DNA from: Buxus sempervirens
Taxonomy: Eukaryota; Streptophyta; Magnoliopsida; Buxales; Buxaceae
Direction of reading: 5' to 3'
NCBI GenBank assembly: GCA_947561395.2
Contig: OX387188.1
Location: 10,318,061-10,382,060 of the forward strand
DNA length: 64,000 bases
Below, piece after piece: positions 22,833 through 32,292 of the stretch (position 1 is the stretch's first letter; every line of letters begins with the position of its first letter). The position numbers and the translations under genes are program-made. The notes under the pieces are model-generated. The model was given only the letters and a program-made list of their open reading frames with translations, had not been told where the DNA came from and did no database searches.

Positions 22833-23222
22833 TATTACAGCATACAAATGAAGATGTAGAGAAAAGAGCCTACAGAGTCTTTGTTGGAGATCAAAAGAAA
22901 AAGGGGCAATGTTTGTTAAGTTAGTTGAAGTGCTGAGTTGGAAGAATCAATTGCTAAGTTAGTTACAGTGCTGAGTGGAAGGAAGAATCAGTTACTAAGA
23001 CCAGTTGAAGTGCTGAGTTGTAACTGAGAGTTTGTTAGACAAATTAGATTGTGTATATATATAGTCACTGTATTGGTTTTCTAGTTACGTAATAGAGAAG
23101 AATGAATAAGAAATTTCTTGAAGGTTTCTTCCATGGCTAAGCTTTAGCTCATCTCTGTAATTTCTCTGCAATCTGTATCTCTCTATTCTTTCTTTACTCT
23201 ATCTCATCTTCAATTTCTTATA
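22833..23222 (+). repeat. 5' LTR of the copia element
   Basis: Begins TATTACAGCATAC directly after the TSD and ends CTTATA, where the 3' LTR has the canonical CTTACA. A plus-strand TATATATA motif lies near 23,055. Its start was fixed by the TSD and by homology to the 3' LTR. Confidence 0.88.
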
Positions 23223-23234
23223 TGGTATCAAAGC
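23223..23234 (+). other. Primer-binding site of the copia element
   Basis: TGGTATCAAAGC, complementary to initiator tRNA-Met with one change, immediately after the 5' LTR. Confidence 0.9.
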
Positions 23235-23253
23235 TTTTCAATCATGCAAAACC

Positions 23254-24738
23254 ATGACTACAAACCCAGATTCCAACAAATCAAACAATCAACCTACCAG
23301 TGAACCTACTTCTCAATTTATGAACTTCTCAGACCCATCTAATCCATATCGGATTGATAATGGAGACAACCCTGCAGTAAGTCTAGTTACTGACTTATTG
23401 ACTACAGACAACTACACTAGCTGGTCGCGTGCAATGAGCAAAGCCTTAAGGGCAAAAAACAAATTGGGGTTTATTAATGGTGTTCTTACTCAACCTACAG
23501 CCCCGGAAGATCCACTTCTTGAAGCTTGGGAAAGATGTAATGATTTGGTGGTGTCTTGGCTACAAAATTCTGTAAGTGCTTCCTTAAAATCTAGCCTTGC
23601 TTTTGTTGATGAAGCTCATGAAATCTAGACAGAACTCAGAGATAGATTCACACAGCAAAATGGCCCTAGGATTTTCCAACTAAAGAAGGATCTAGCTAGT
23701 TTAACTCAAGGACAAGATCCTGTTAACATCTATTATGGAAAACTCAAGGCTCTTTGGGATGGACTCTCAGTGTATGACCCAATCCCTGAATGTAACTGTG
23801 GGCGGCCAAAGGTCCTTTTGGATCGTTATCAAAGGGACTACGTGATTCAATTCCTAATGGGACTAGCAGATTCTTATGCTAATGTGAGAGATCAAATCAT
23901 GTTGGCTTATCCCCTACCTCCAGTCAATAAAGTATTTTCTATGATTCAGCAACAAGAAAGGCATAATCAAATTCTCTCCCATTCTCCTATCCTAGAAACA
24001 ATGGCCTTATTGACCAAGAAAGGTTTTACTAAACCAAACACAAAATCAGCTACAGGACAGAGGCGTGATAGATCCTATTGCAGTCATTGCAAGATTCAAG
24101 GTCATTCACTTGAAAATTGTTTCAAGGCTGGCAATGTTGAGCCACCAATCTATACACATTGCAAAATGAGTGGTCATACGGTTGACAGATGCTATAAGTT
24201 ACATAGTTATCCATCTGGCCATAAATTTTACACTAAACCCAAGGGTCCAGTAGCCTATGCTAATCAAACCAGTGCTTCTATTTCTGGTGAACAAGAGAAT
24301 GATGGTGAAGACACTGTTGCTCTCACCAAGACTCAATATCAGCAGCTAATGTCCTTGTTGCAGCCCAAAGACACGAGAATTGCCATGTCTGCCTCAACAG
24401 AGATCAGCTCTAGCTCTAGTCAAGCTTCAAGCAGTATGAATTCATCCAAGATATTTGGTATAACTGCTTGTCTTTCCAATTTCACACACAAGCCGTTGAA
24501 TACATTTGAAATTCCTTGGATTATTGACATTGGAGCAACAGATCATATGATCTGTGACTCATCTTTTTTTACAACCATAACAGCTAAAGTGTCTTACACT
24601 GTGAAGCTGCCAAATGGCAATAAAGTCCCAATAACTCACGTTGGAACTGTACATATTACTGATAGCATTCTGTTGAAGGATGTATTGTGTGTCCCTTCCT
24701 TTACTTTTAACCTACTCTCTACCAAAAGGATAATTTGA
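23254..24738 (+). pseudogene. Copia gag and protease, broken
   Basis: Starts MTTNPDSNKSNNQ. The gag block LLTTDNYTSWSRAMSKALRA and the retrotransposon-gag region follow, with an in-frame TAG at 23,626. From 23,770 the frame reopens: a zinc knuckle (CSHCKIQGHSLENC) and a second, imperfect finger (THCKMSGHTVDRC) lead to the protease, whose active site reads DIGA instead of the usual D-S/T-G-A. A second stop lies at 24,736-24,738. Both breaks are in-frame nonsense changes, which suggests simple point decay. Confidence 0.92.
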
Positions 24739-24750
24739 AAGCATAAACTG

Positions 24751-26037
24751 TTGTCTCATTTTCTTTCCTCATATCTGTTTTTTTCAGGACTTACCATCTT
24801 GGACACGATTGGATTGGGTAAAATAAAGCTTGGTCTGTATCATCTTCAGAGAGCTCGTGTGCATCCTTCAGCTCTAACTGATGTTCTTTCTAAATTCATA
24901 GACAATGATAGTTTTATATCAGCTTCTATTGTAAACAATACTTCAAATTCTAATCTATGGCATTTGCATCTAGGACATATTTCTCATTCTAGACTTACTT
25001 TAGTAGATGATCCCATTGTAAGACATGATTTGAAATTTTCCAAGGAAGTACCTTGCTACATTTGCCATTTGGCTAAACAGCATAGGTTACCTTTCACTCC
25101 ATCTCAGCATTCTTCTACCATGAGTTTTGAAATTGTTCATGTTGATATTTGGGGGCCAAGCCCTAGTGTTGCTTATGATGGTTCAAGAGTTTTTCTGACC
25201 ATTGTGGATGACCATTCTCGAACTACTTGGGTTTATATGCTCAAACAAAAATCTGATGCAAGAGCCTGCATAGAATCATTTTGAAACTTGGTAGAAACAT
25301 AGTTTGAGGCTAAGATTAAGAGGAAACATCAACATATTGTGTGGAAACACCTTAGCAAAATGGAATGGTGGAGAGGAAACATCAACATATTCTAAATGTA
25401 GCCAAAGCCTTGAAATTCCCAGCTAACATACCAATGCCCTACTGGAATGATTGTATTCTCACAGCTACCTACATTATAAACAAATCACCTACTCCTGTTC
25501 TTGACAACATAACCCCCTATGAGTTATTTTTTGGCACCAAGCCTAATTATCAACACCTAAAAGTATTTGGATGCTTATGCTTTGCATCTACCTTATCCCA
25601 TGGCAGGAAGAAATTTGATCCCAAAGGAAGAATGTGTGTTTTTTTGGGGTACCCATTCGGAGTCAAGGGCTACAAACTCATGGATGTTGAAACTAAGCAG
25701 ATTTTCTTATCGAGGGATGTGATGTTTCATGAGACTATCTTCCCTTTCAAGAATGGTCATTCATCCAAATCTTCATCTGATTGTCAAAATCCTTATATTT
25801 TTCCTAACCAACTTAGCTTCAACAACAATCCCTTAGAATCCTCTTCTTCTTCTCAACAACAATCTGATCTTGTTTCTCATCCCACAGATTGTTTAGAGGA
25901 TTTTAATTTTGAAACAACTAGTCTAACTCCATCACCAGAATATATTACTCCACCCTTGAATCAAGACCCTCATTCTTCTCCTTCTACAGCACAAGACACT
26001 ATCAACTCCTCCATTAAGCAATCACCTTTACAGCATT
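24751..26037 (+). pseudogene. Copia integrase, internally deleted
   Basis: Shows the HLGH and CYIC finger and the first catalytic Asp in VHVDIWGP, then TIVDDHSRTTWVYML. The frame stops at 25,282, and the block with the second catalytic Asp is missing. The frame resumes at 25,365 ([18 protein letters not shown]) through KVFGCLCFA and the [11 protein letters not shown] block. The motif GAGGAAACATCAACATATT occurs on both sides of the damaged stretch (25,319 and 25,373). The C-terminal linker runs to about 26,037, then jumps directly into mid-RT. Confidence 0.9.
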
Positions 26038-27000
26038 ACTGGTGTATGTAGATGACATCATCATGGCTAGCAATACCATGGACTCAATTGAAGGTTTAAA
26101 ATGCTCTCTAGAGAGTAAATTCAAGATTAAGGATCTCGGCTCTCTTAGATACTTTCTTGGGATTGAGGTTGCAAGAACAGATAAAGGGATTCAAATTTGC
26201 CAAAGGAAATACATGCTAGATATCCTAGCTGATTCTGGTACACTAGCTTCCAGGCCAATCAAAATACCTATGGACCAAAACAGCAAGCTAAGTAAAGAGA
26301 CAGGTACTATGTTATCCGATCCAAGTGTGTATAGAATATTAATTGGTAGGTTATTGTACCTGACAATTACAAGACCTGACATCTCCTATAGTATCCAAAC
26401 CTTGAGCTAGTATATGGACAAACCAACCAGACTTCATCTAGCTACTGCACAGAAAGTTTTAAGATATTTAAAAGGGGCTCTAGGCCAAGGACTTTTCTTC
26501 TCCAGCTCATCTCAATTGCAACTAACTTCTTACTGTGATTCAGACTGGGCATCTTGTCCTGATACACGCAGATCTGTCACAGGATATTGTGTTTTTCTTG
26601 GCACTTCTTTAGTCTCTTGGAGATCCAAAGAGCAATCTATTGTTTCACGCTCATCAGCTGAGGCCGAGTACAGGGCAATGGCAACTACATGTTCTGAATT
26701 GACATGGCTAAGATACATTCTCACTGAGATGTAAGTGTCTCATCCTCAATCAGCCACACTTTTCTGTGATAACCAAGCGGCACTTCACATTGCAGCAAAC
26801 CCGGTTTTCCATGAGAGGATGAAACACATTGAATTAGATTGTCATCTAATTCGAGACAAAATCCAAGAAGGGAGTATCAAAACTACTTATGTTGCTAGTC
26901 CTCATCAAACAGTAGACATTTTCACTAAGGCACTACCATCTCATTTATTCCATTCACATCTTTCCAAGATGGGAGTTATTAACATATACTCTCCATCTTG

Positions 27001-27001
<1 letters not shown>
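26038..27001 (+). pseudogene. Copia RT (C-terminal half) and RNase H
   Basis: Begins at the catalytic YVDDI; everything before it in RT is deleted. It continues with RYFLGIEVA, the GRLLYLT..RPDISYS block, a stop at 26,408, then RNase H with SDWASCPDTRRSVTGYC, SAEAEYRA, a stop at 26,732, [11 protein letters not shown] and the final IFTKALP region. It ends IYSPSC at the polypurine tract. Confidence 0.93.

Positions 27002-27033
<32 letters not shown>
27002..27033 (+). other. Polypurine tract expanded to 32 G
   Basis: An unbroken run of 32 G lies between the end of pol and the 3' LTR, exactly where the polypurine tract belongs. Copia tracts are usually 10-15 mixed purines, so this looks like slippage expansion or an assembly artefact. 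Confidence 0.8.
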
Positions 27034-27034
<1 letters not shown>

Positions 27035-27423
27035 ATTGCAACATACAGATGAAGATGCAAGGAAAAGAGCCTGCAGAGTCTTTGTTGGAGATCAAAAGAA
27101 CAAGGGGTAATGTTTGTTAAGTTAGTTGAAGTGCTGAGTTGGAAGAATCAGTTGCTTAGTTAGTTAAGTGCTGAGTGGAAGGAAGAATCAGTTACTAAGA
27201 CCGATTGAAGTTCTGAGTTGTAACTAAGAGTTTGTTAGACAAATTAGATTGTGTATATATATAGTCACTGTATTGGTTTTCTGGTTACGTAACAAAGAAG
27301 AATGAATAAGAAATTTCTTGAAGGTTTCTTTCATGGCTAAGCTTTAGCTCATCTCTGTAATTTCTCTGTAATCTGTATCTCTCTATTCTTTCTTTACTCT
27401 TATCTCATCTTCAATTTCTTACA
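27034..27423 (+). repeat. 3' LTR of the copia element
   Basis: Begins TATTGCAACATAC after the G-run and ends CTTACA before the TSD GATTT. Same length as the 5' LTR, with one insertion and one deletion balancing. Confidence 0.9.
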
Positions 27424-27428
27424 GATTT

Positions 27429-27640
27429 GGAGATAGAAAGGAACTAGAATCAGTTTCGTCTATCATCAGTTGACCAATTGTTAATCCAAGGAACGGGGGA
27501 ATGTAATTTACCTCTGCTCAATTCTTTCTAGGATCCTACCACGATGAGCAAGATAAATGTTGTTCATCTGGATTCTACTCTTCAAAAGGATCTAAGGCAT
27601 TGGGCAGGCACCTCTTCCAATAGATTTTATGTGGTGTTGG
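27429..27640 (+). pseudogene. LINE-1 ORF2 linker fragment
   Basis: Resumes the LINE-1 linker after the copia TSD and runs to the TSD GTTGG of the small LTR. Short readable stretches only (RFYVV at the end), with several stops. Assigned because the reading joins across both insertions. Confidence 0.6.
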
Positions 27641-28185
27641 TGTTAACCGTTTCTCTTTTAAGAGTTAAGTCTCTTCATTTTAGGAGTTAAATCTCTTCAT
27701 TTTAATAGTTTCTCTTTTAAGAGTTAAGTCTCTTCATTTTAAGAGTTTCTCTTTTAAGAGTTAAGTCTCTTCATTTTAGGAGTTAAGTCTCTTCGTTTTA
27801 AGAGTTTCTCTTTTAGGAGTTAAGTCTCTTCATTTCAGCAACGGAAAGTGGTCCACAATTCATGGAGTAGTTAGAATGTGCCCATCTTGATCTGAAGCAT
27901 TGAACACATAGCCACTGAAAAGCTTGATGGAAGCTTGGCTATAAATGATCTGTTTGGTCCCCAAACTCAACACGCTCAATCCCCTTCAGTTTTACACCAT
28001 CTAAAGAGAGTGATTAGAGTTTGGAAGTGCCAAATATCGAGAGAACGAAGCAGCAACATGAAGAACATCAATGGCTGGAGGTACAAATTCCTTGGCATTA
28101 AGCCTTTACAATTCAGTTTTAATTTTATTCATATTCGGTTCTAAGTGTTTATTCTGCATAAGATAGAATCGTTGGATTTCTTACG
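27641..28185 (+). mobile_element. Small solo LTR with internal minisatellite
   Basis: 545 bp starting TGTTAACCG and ending TTCTTACG, flanked by perfect 5-bp TSD GTTGG (27,636-27,640 and 28,186-28,190) inside LINE-1. The end reads CG where CA is expected. No primer site, polypurine tract or coding sequence is inside, so a solo LTR is the simplest reading. A non-autonomous short element is the alternative. Confidence 0.75.
27648..27835. repeat. TCTCTT-AAGAGTTAAG minisatellite
   Basis: Eight to nine imperfect copies of a 20-22-bp motif around GAGTTAAGTCTCTTCATTTT, alternating with GTTTCTCTTTTAA. The motif contains AAGAG and CTCTT, so single strands could fold. It fills the first third of the small LTR. 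Confidence 0.9.
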
Positions 28186-28190
28186 GTTGG

Positions 28191-29187
28191 CCTATCGTCT
28201 TATTGCGGGAATTGACCGCCATGAGTCCGATCCAATCTGATTATGAATTTGGCATCTTAATTGCCCTAACAAAGTTAAGTTATTCTTATGGAAATGCCTG
28301 AATAATGGGGTTCCTACTACAAAATTTCTTAGTCACAGAGGTGGATTAATTGAGACTGATTGCCCACTATGTTAGGGAGTGGCTGAGAATATTGAGCATC
28401 TACTGATCCAATGTATGTTTGCCCGTGCAGTGTGGTTCAAGATTATTGATGGGCAACCCAATCCTACAGACCATAGGACTCATTTTTCTTTGGTTCTATA
28501 ATCTCTGGAAACTCCCTGTCCAAGGGGGTAATTTCAATAAGACTAAGTTCCTGTCTCAAGTGGAGAATTTCACTTGGGCAGTTTGGAAGGAGCGCAATGG
28601 TGTCATCTTCGATCACCATTCTCCTTCAATTGATAGAACTTTTGGTGATATAGGGAGGGCTTAATTGGACACCAAGATATTGGCGAGTAGTGGCAGCTCA
28701 ATGCCATTTGAGTTCCCTACTAATATTGAAGTTTCTTGGAAGCCTCCACATGCTCCATTTTTTAAGGCAAATTTTGATGGGGTGTTCAGGAAGTTGGTTT
28801 CTCAAGCATCAATTGGAGGTGTGCTTAGAGATTGTTCAGGGACATTGGTTGCAGTTGGCATCGTCCCTTGGTGTCTCCCATCTGATGGTAGAAGGTGATT
28901 CTAAAGTAATCATTGACTTGCTGTCTTCTGCTTCTTCAGATCTTCCTTGGAGTATTAGGCATATAGTGGTTTCAAATTAGAGTGATTTGTAGTAGTTTCG
29001 CACGTGTCTCCTTTTTCTCATGTGTTCCATGAGGGCAATCATTAGCTAATCACGCTTTAGATCATTTTTCTTGTTTGTGGAGTTATGTTCCCCAGTTTCT
29101 TTCTATTATGATTTTTGATGAAGCTAGGGGGATTTCTTATGTTCAAAAAGTTCAATAATATATTTGGTGTTGGTTATAAAAAAATTG
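28191..29187 (+). pseudogene. LINE-1 ORF2 zinc-binding and RNase H-like end
   Basis: Contains the reverse-transcriptase-associated zinc-binding block (PNKVKLFLWKCLNN, then CPLC and AENIEHLLIQC around 28,270-28,420). The RNase H-like domain follows from about 28,735 (ANFDGVFRK, ASIGGVLRDCSGTLVA), with frameshifts and stops. The 3' end is set near 29,187 after a run of seven A and an A-rich stretch. Confidence 0.85.
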
Positions 29188-29494
29188 AAATTAAAGATTT
29201 TTTAGTTGAGAAAAAGCAAAAATATTTATTTTTTGTTTTCCAAAGTTAGCATAAGAAAGTTAACTAAGCAAGCTACCTTTTTAAAAAGAGTTATCATCTA
29301 ACTTCGGAAAGAAAAAAAAAATGACTTCCAAAAATTGTTACCAAATGCCAAATCTTTGCAAAGCAACATTTAGGAGCTTGTTATTATTATTGATTCATTA
29401 TTGGGCAACCTAAGATTCCACTGCATGCATGTAATGGACATGATATGTCAAGCATGAAATTGGACCATGCACAAGCATGAACTTTGCTAGTAAA
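29188..29494. other. AT-rich intergenic DNA
   Basis: No gene, repeat boundary or RNA signal recognised. It is AT-rich with several short A and T runs. Confidence 0.6.
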
Positions 29495-29815
29495 TAGGGT
29501 TTGGTGTGGCTAGATTCGGGTTAGGTGGGTTCAGATTTAGCCCAATCTGCCCCAACCCGACCTTCTTATATTAAACTATAATTTTTTTATATGTTTTAAA
29601 TATTATTTTTGTATATATAATATACAAAATAAATATTTTACTAATATATATATTCTATTCAAAAATACTTTTTTTATCCTTTATACTCCAACCGAGGTCA
29701 AACAAGCCCCGCCTCATTACCAACCCCATTGATAGGGGCGCAGGTTAGGGTTTGGTATAACTTAAATTCCAATAGGAGTGGGTTCATTAAAACCCACCCC
29801 ATTGCCATCCCTGGT
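29495..29815. mobile_element. Decayed hAT-like MITE
   Basis: The right end TTGCCATCCCTG matches the terminal repeat of the common plant hAT-MITE group. The body has the same repeated CCCAACC/GGGTT composition around an AT-rich core. The left terminal repeat is not preserved and no TSD was found. Confidence 0.45.
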
Positions 29816-30290
29816 TAGAACCCCTCCCTCTCTTACAGCTTTGTTTCATTGCCGTGAGATAACACTTCATATTTTGCAGCCACCACCACAATTTGCACGT
29901 GTCAAAACCGTCAACTCGCTTTGCTTGAAGCCTCTTATGATTCCTTGTAGAACGGACCTTGACCATACCATGAAATCTGCTCCCACGTCTTTCGGAAACA
30001 TTTAGAAGTAAATAAATAAATATTAATCTAGAAGGAAAGAAACCAAAACCCAACTCGAAATGGTAAAATGCGAGAAAAGTGACCAAGTAAGCTACCACGT
30101 CACTCGAATCACACCAAAGTAGCGTGTTTAGCATGCAAAAAGATACGGTCCGCGTCCTCTGACCTGCCACCTTCCGTGCCCGAAATTTAACTCCCAAACT
30201 GCCCCTTCTTCCTTGAAATGCCCATTTCACCCTTTTCATTTCAAACGAAAGAAAAGGGATAAAATCTTATGCTATGGATGAAATTTTATA
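29816..30290. other. Intergenic DNA upstream of the host gene
   Basis: Non-repetitive as far as I can see. A 150-residue minus-strand frame crosses it and the MITE, with no recognisable domain and composition unlike a protein gene. I treat it as chance. Confidence 0.5.
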
Positions 30291-30499
30291 CTTTGGTCGC
30301 CTGATTTGGTCCTGGTGTGGTTGTGAGATATTGCCATGTGGATCATCTCAAATTAATTTCGTTTTTCCTTGTGAGCCCCACTCAAAAGATTTACAATAAT
30401 GAAAAAATATTGATCGTGAGATGAAAAAAATATTTATCGTGAGATATTCCACATGACAATATCTCACGGCACAGCAGGAACCAATTCAGCCAAACAAAG
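30291..30499. mobile_element. Fold-back MITE in the host gene's upstream region
   Basis: About 209 bp with long imperfect inverted ends. The strongest parts are TGAGATATTGCCATGTGG (30,324-30,341) and, inverted, CCACATGACAATATCTCA; similarity continues outward through CTGATTTGG and CCAATTCAG. The centre is AT-rich. No clear TSD, so the superfamily is open. It lies about 700 bp upstream of the BPS1-like start codon. Confidence 0.7.
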
Positions 30500-31029
30500 C
30501 TAGGGATCTTAACCCAAGGAAAATGCCCATTTGAGACAAGCTTTAGGTATTAATTGGTTGACATTTAATCAAAACTTGCTAGTTTAGTTAACAAACTAAG
30601 AAAGTTAAACTTGATTCCTAATTGCTTTAACTTTCCTAACCCACCAAGATATTTAATCTTGCCTTTTAATTAAGATAATAAATTACACACACAGACATGA
30701 ATGTATTTATTTGTATGCATGCATTCACATATATGCATATGGATATTTTGATCATTTCAATTAACCATGTGGATAAATTTTTATCCCTTATAAGCTCTAA
30801 GGAATATATTTTGTAATAGGTTGTAAATAATATTCTATGATGAAATTTCCGACCAAAATGTTTAAGTAAAAAATATTTTTGGGGGATAATTCTTAACATG
30901 ATTAAATTTGAAATCCTTATAATATCATTCGAATTTTGAAGTCATATTTGGGTATTCTCGTAATTTCAAATTTAAACACTGAGATCCCGGTCGGAGCCGC
31001 GTTGTTCGTGTCCCCATTCTTCAGTTACA
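30500..31029. other. Distal promoter region of the BPS1-like gene
   Basis: AT-rich intergenic sequence with no transposon ends recognised. It is presumably regulatory because of its position. Confidence 0.4.
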
Positions 31030-31103
31030 CGATAGAACACTCATTGACTCAGCCTCTTCCTCCTCCTTTATATACACAACTCGATAGAACACTCATTGAC
31101 TCA
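31030..31103 (+). promoter_or_regulatory. Core promoter of the BPS1-like gene, duplicated around the TATA box
   Basis: The TATA core TATATA lies at 31,069-31,074, 136 bp before the ATG. The 22-bp sequence beginning CGATAGAACACTCATTGACT occurs twice, at 31,030-31,051 and 31,082-31,103, 52 bp apart, on both sides of the TATA box. Each copy holds TTGACT, the W-box core of WRKY factors. The expected RNA start, about 30 bp past TATA, falls in the second copy. The repeat is seen directly; its role is inference. Confidence 0.7.
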
Positions 31104-31209
31104 TTCGCTTCGATCGGAAAACTCAAGTTTTCCGTCCACTTTATCGGCGATTCCATTGCAGTCTGCAAAACTTTCCTGTCAATTCCATTTCTTTCGGACA
31201 CATTTCGCC

Positions 31210-32292
31210 ATGTTTCTCACAGAAACACCTCATTTTCCCTCACTCTCCTCCTTCCGATCCGCCGTGAAACAATCTCCGGCGAAGAATCTCGATCTTCTCT
31301 GCCGTCAATTCGACGAAAACATACTCCGGCGACTGAAGTCTCTAACTCAAAGCTCGAATCCTTCGTCGATCAGCTTATCTTGGCTCTCACTCGCTGTTGA
31401 TCTCCTCTCGTCCACTCACGCCGAGGCGGAAACCCTAATTGCTGATGTGAAACTATCAGTCTCGCCGGATTTGTTTTCTCCGTATTTGGATGACAGCGTG
31501 AGGTTATTAGATGTTTGTAATTCAATCACTTCAGAGATCGAGCGGTTACGCGAAGGTCGGCTTCCGATCCATTTTGTCCTTCACCTTCTCCGATCTTACC
31601 GCGATGAGAATGATCCTCGACTTCCGGCGCCGGAGAAACTCCGTCAGGCGAAGAATTCGCTCTCCGACTGGGGGAACTTCACGAACCGAAACCTCCGGAA
31701 CTCGACGATTTTGATCCGAGATTTGGCGGTTCGAGCCGTTAATGCGCCGCGTGGCAAGATCTCAAACGCTGAAAAGCTCGTTCGACGCACGATCTATGGC
31801 GTGGCGGCGATGACGGTTTTCGTTGCCGGAGCTGTGGTTGCAGTCTTGGCAGGTTCTCCGGAGTTTATTTCGATCCGAGTTCCGGCCGAGTTTTTGTGGG
31901 CCGAAGAGTTCAACTGCTCTAATTCGGTGGTCTCCGGCGAGATCAAACGGCGGTTCGCCGGAGACAAGGGGCGCTTTTTCGAGGAATTTGAGGACGTGGA
32001 GGCGCGTGTGAGGAGCGTCTGGGAAGTAATCGATGACGTGGAGAAGCAGAATGGTGGTGTGGTTGGTGCAGGGGGAAACAAGGCGAGGTTGGAGAGCGCC
32101 GTTAAGGAGCTGGAGACGGTAACGGAGGCATTTTTTCAGGGTTTGGATCGTTTATTTGACGGCGTTGACGGGTTCTTTCATGTTGTCTTGCGTATAAGAA
32201 GTGGTATGTTGGAGAAGTTCAGGTTTGTGGGTTTGGAGAAACAATACAAGAAAACTAAAGATGGTAAAAAGGAATACGTTTGTAATAAATAA
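31210..32292 (+). CDS. BYPASS1 (BPS1)-family protein
   Basis: A single-exon frame of 360 residues, much more GC-rich than its surroundings. The start is the first ATG in frame (31,210, context GCCATGTT); the frame extends upstream only without a Met. It resembles the plant BPS1 family: the N-terminal SISLSWLSLAVDLLSSTHAEAE block (about 52-73), DDSVRLLDVCNSI (94-106) and the LREGRLPIHFVLHLL region (113-127). A hydrophobic segment at about 195-215 could cross or enter a membrane. The C-terminal half is charged and helical, with GRFFEEFEDVEARV (254-267) and a final Lys-rich tail. In Arabidopsis, BPS1 prevents overproduction of a mobile root-derived signal that arrests shoot growth; close relatives are redundant. 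The biochemical activity is unknown. Family identified from memory; a related UPF0496-type protein is the main alternative. It looks intact and functional. Confidence 0.78.
   Translation: MFLTETPHFPSLSSFRSAVKQSPAKNLDLLCRQFDENILRRLKSLTQSSNPSSISLSWLSLAVDLLSSTHAEAETLIADVKLSVSPDLFSPYLDDSVRLLDVCNSITSEIERLREGRLPIHFVLHLLRSYRDENDPRLPAPEKLRQAKNSLSDWGNFTNRNLRNSTILIRDLAVRAVNAPRGKISNAEKLVRRTIYGVAAMTVFVAGAVVAVLAGSPEFISIRVPAEFLWAEEFNCSNSVVSGEIKRRFAGDKGRFFEEFEDVEARVRSVWEVIDDVEKQNGGVVGAGGNKARLESAVKELETVTEAFFQGLDRLFDGVDGFFHVVLRIRSGMLEKFRFVGLEKQYKKTKDGKKEYVCNK

Larger units (their letters stand above)
22833..27423 (+). mobile_element. Decayed Ty1/copia element
   Basis: Two LTRs of 390 bp each, a tRNA-Met-type primer site, gag-pol remnants and a G-run polypurine tract, flanked by perfect TSD GATTT (22,828-22,832 and 27,424-27,428). 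The LINE-1 frame joins across it. About two dozen LTR differences by eye show an old insertion. Gag-pol is interrupted by stops and two large deletions, in integrase and in the first half of RT. The LTRs begin TATT rather than TG. Confidence 0.95.
7323..29187 (+). mobile_element. LINE-1: 5'-truncated L1-type LINE split by five insertions
   Basis: One LINE read in six pieces on the plus strand: 7,323-7,662, 16,225-16,990, 20,005-20,832, 21,286-22,832, 27,424-27,640 and 28,186 to about 29,187. The pieces join exactly across the TSDs of the inserted elements, and protein order is kept: ORF1 zinc knuckle, endonuclease, reverse transcriptase, zinc-binding region, RNase H-like domain. Net length is about 4.7 kb. 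The 5' end is truncated inside ORF1; the 3' end is placed at a short A-run. Many stops and a changed RT active site show it is long dead. No TSD for the LINE itself was recognised. Confidence 0.82.

Noticed and set aside
29787..30239. 150-residue minus-strand ORF upstream of the host gene
   Set aside because: Crosses a decayed MITE end, shows no known domain and has an unlikely composition.
31096..31209. N-terminal extension of the BPS1-like protein
   Set aside because: The frame is open but has no ATG before 31,210, and it would start inside the predicted 5' leader.
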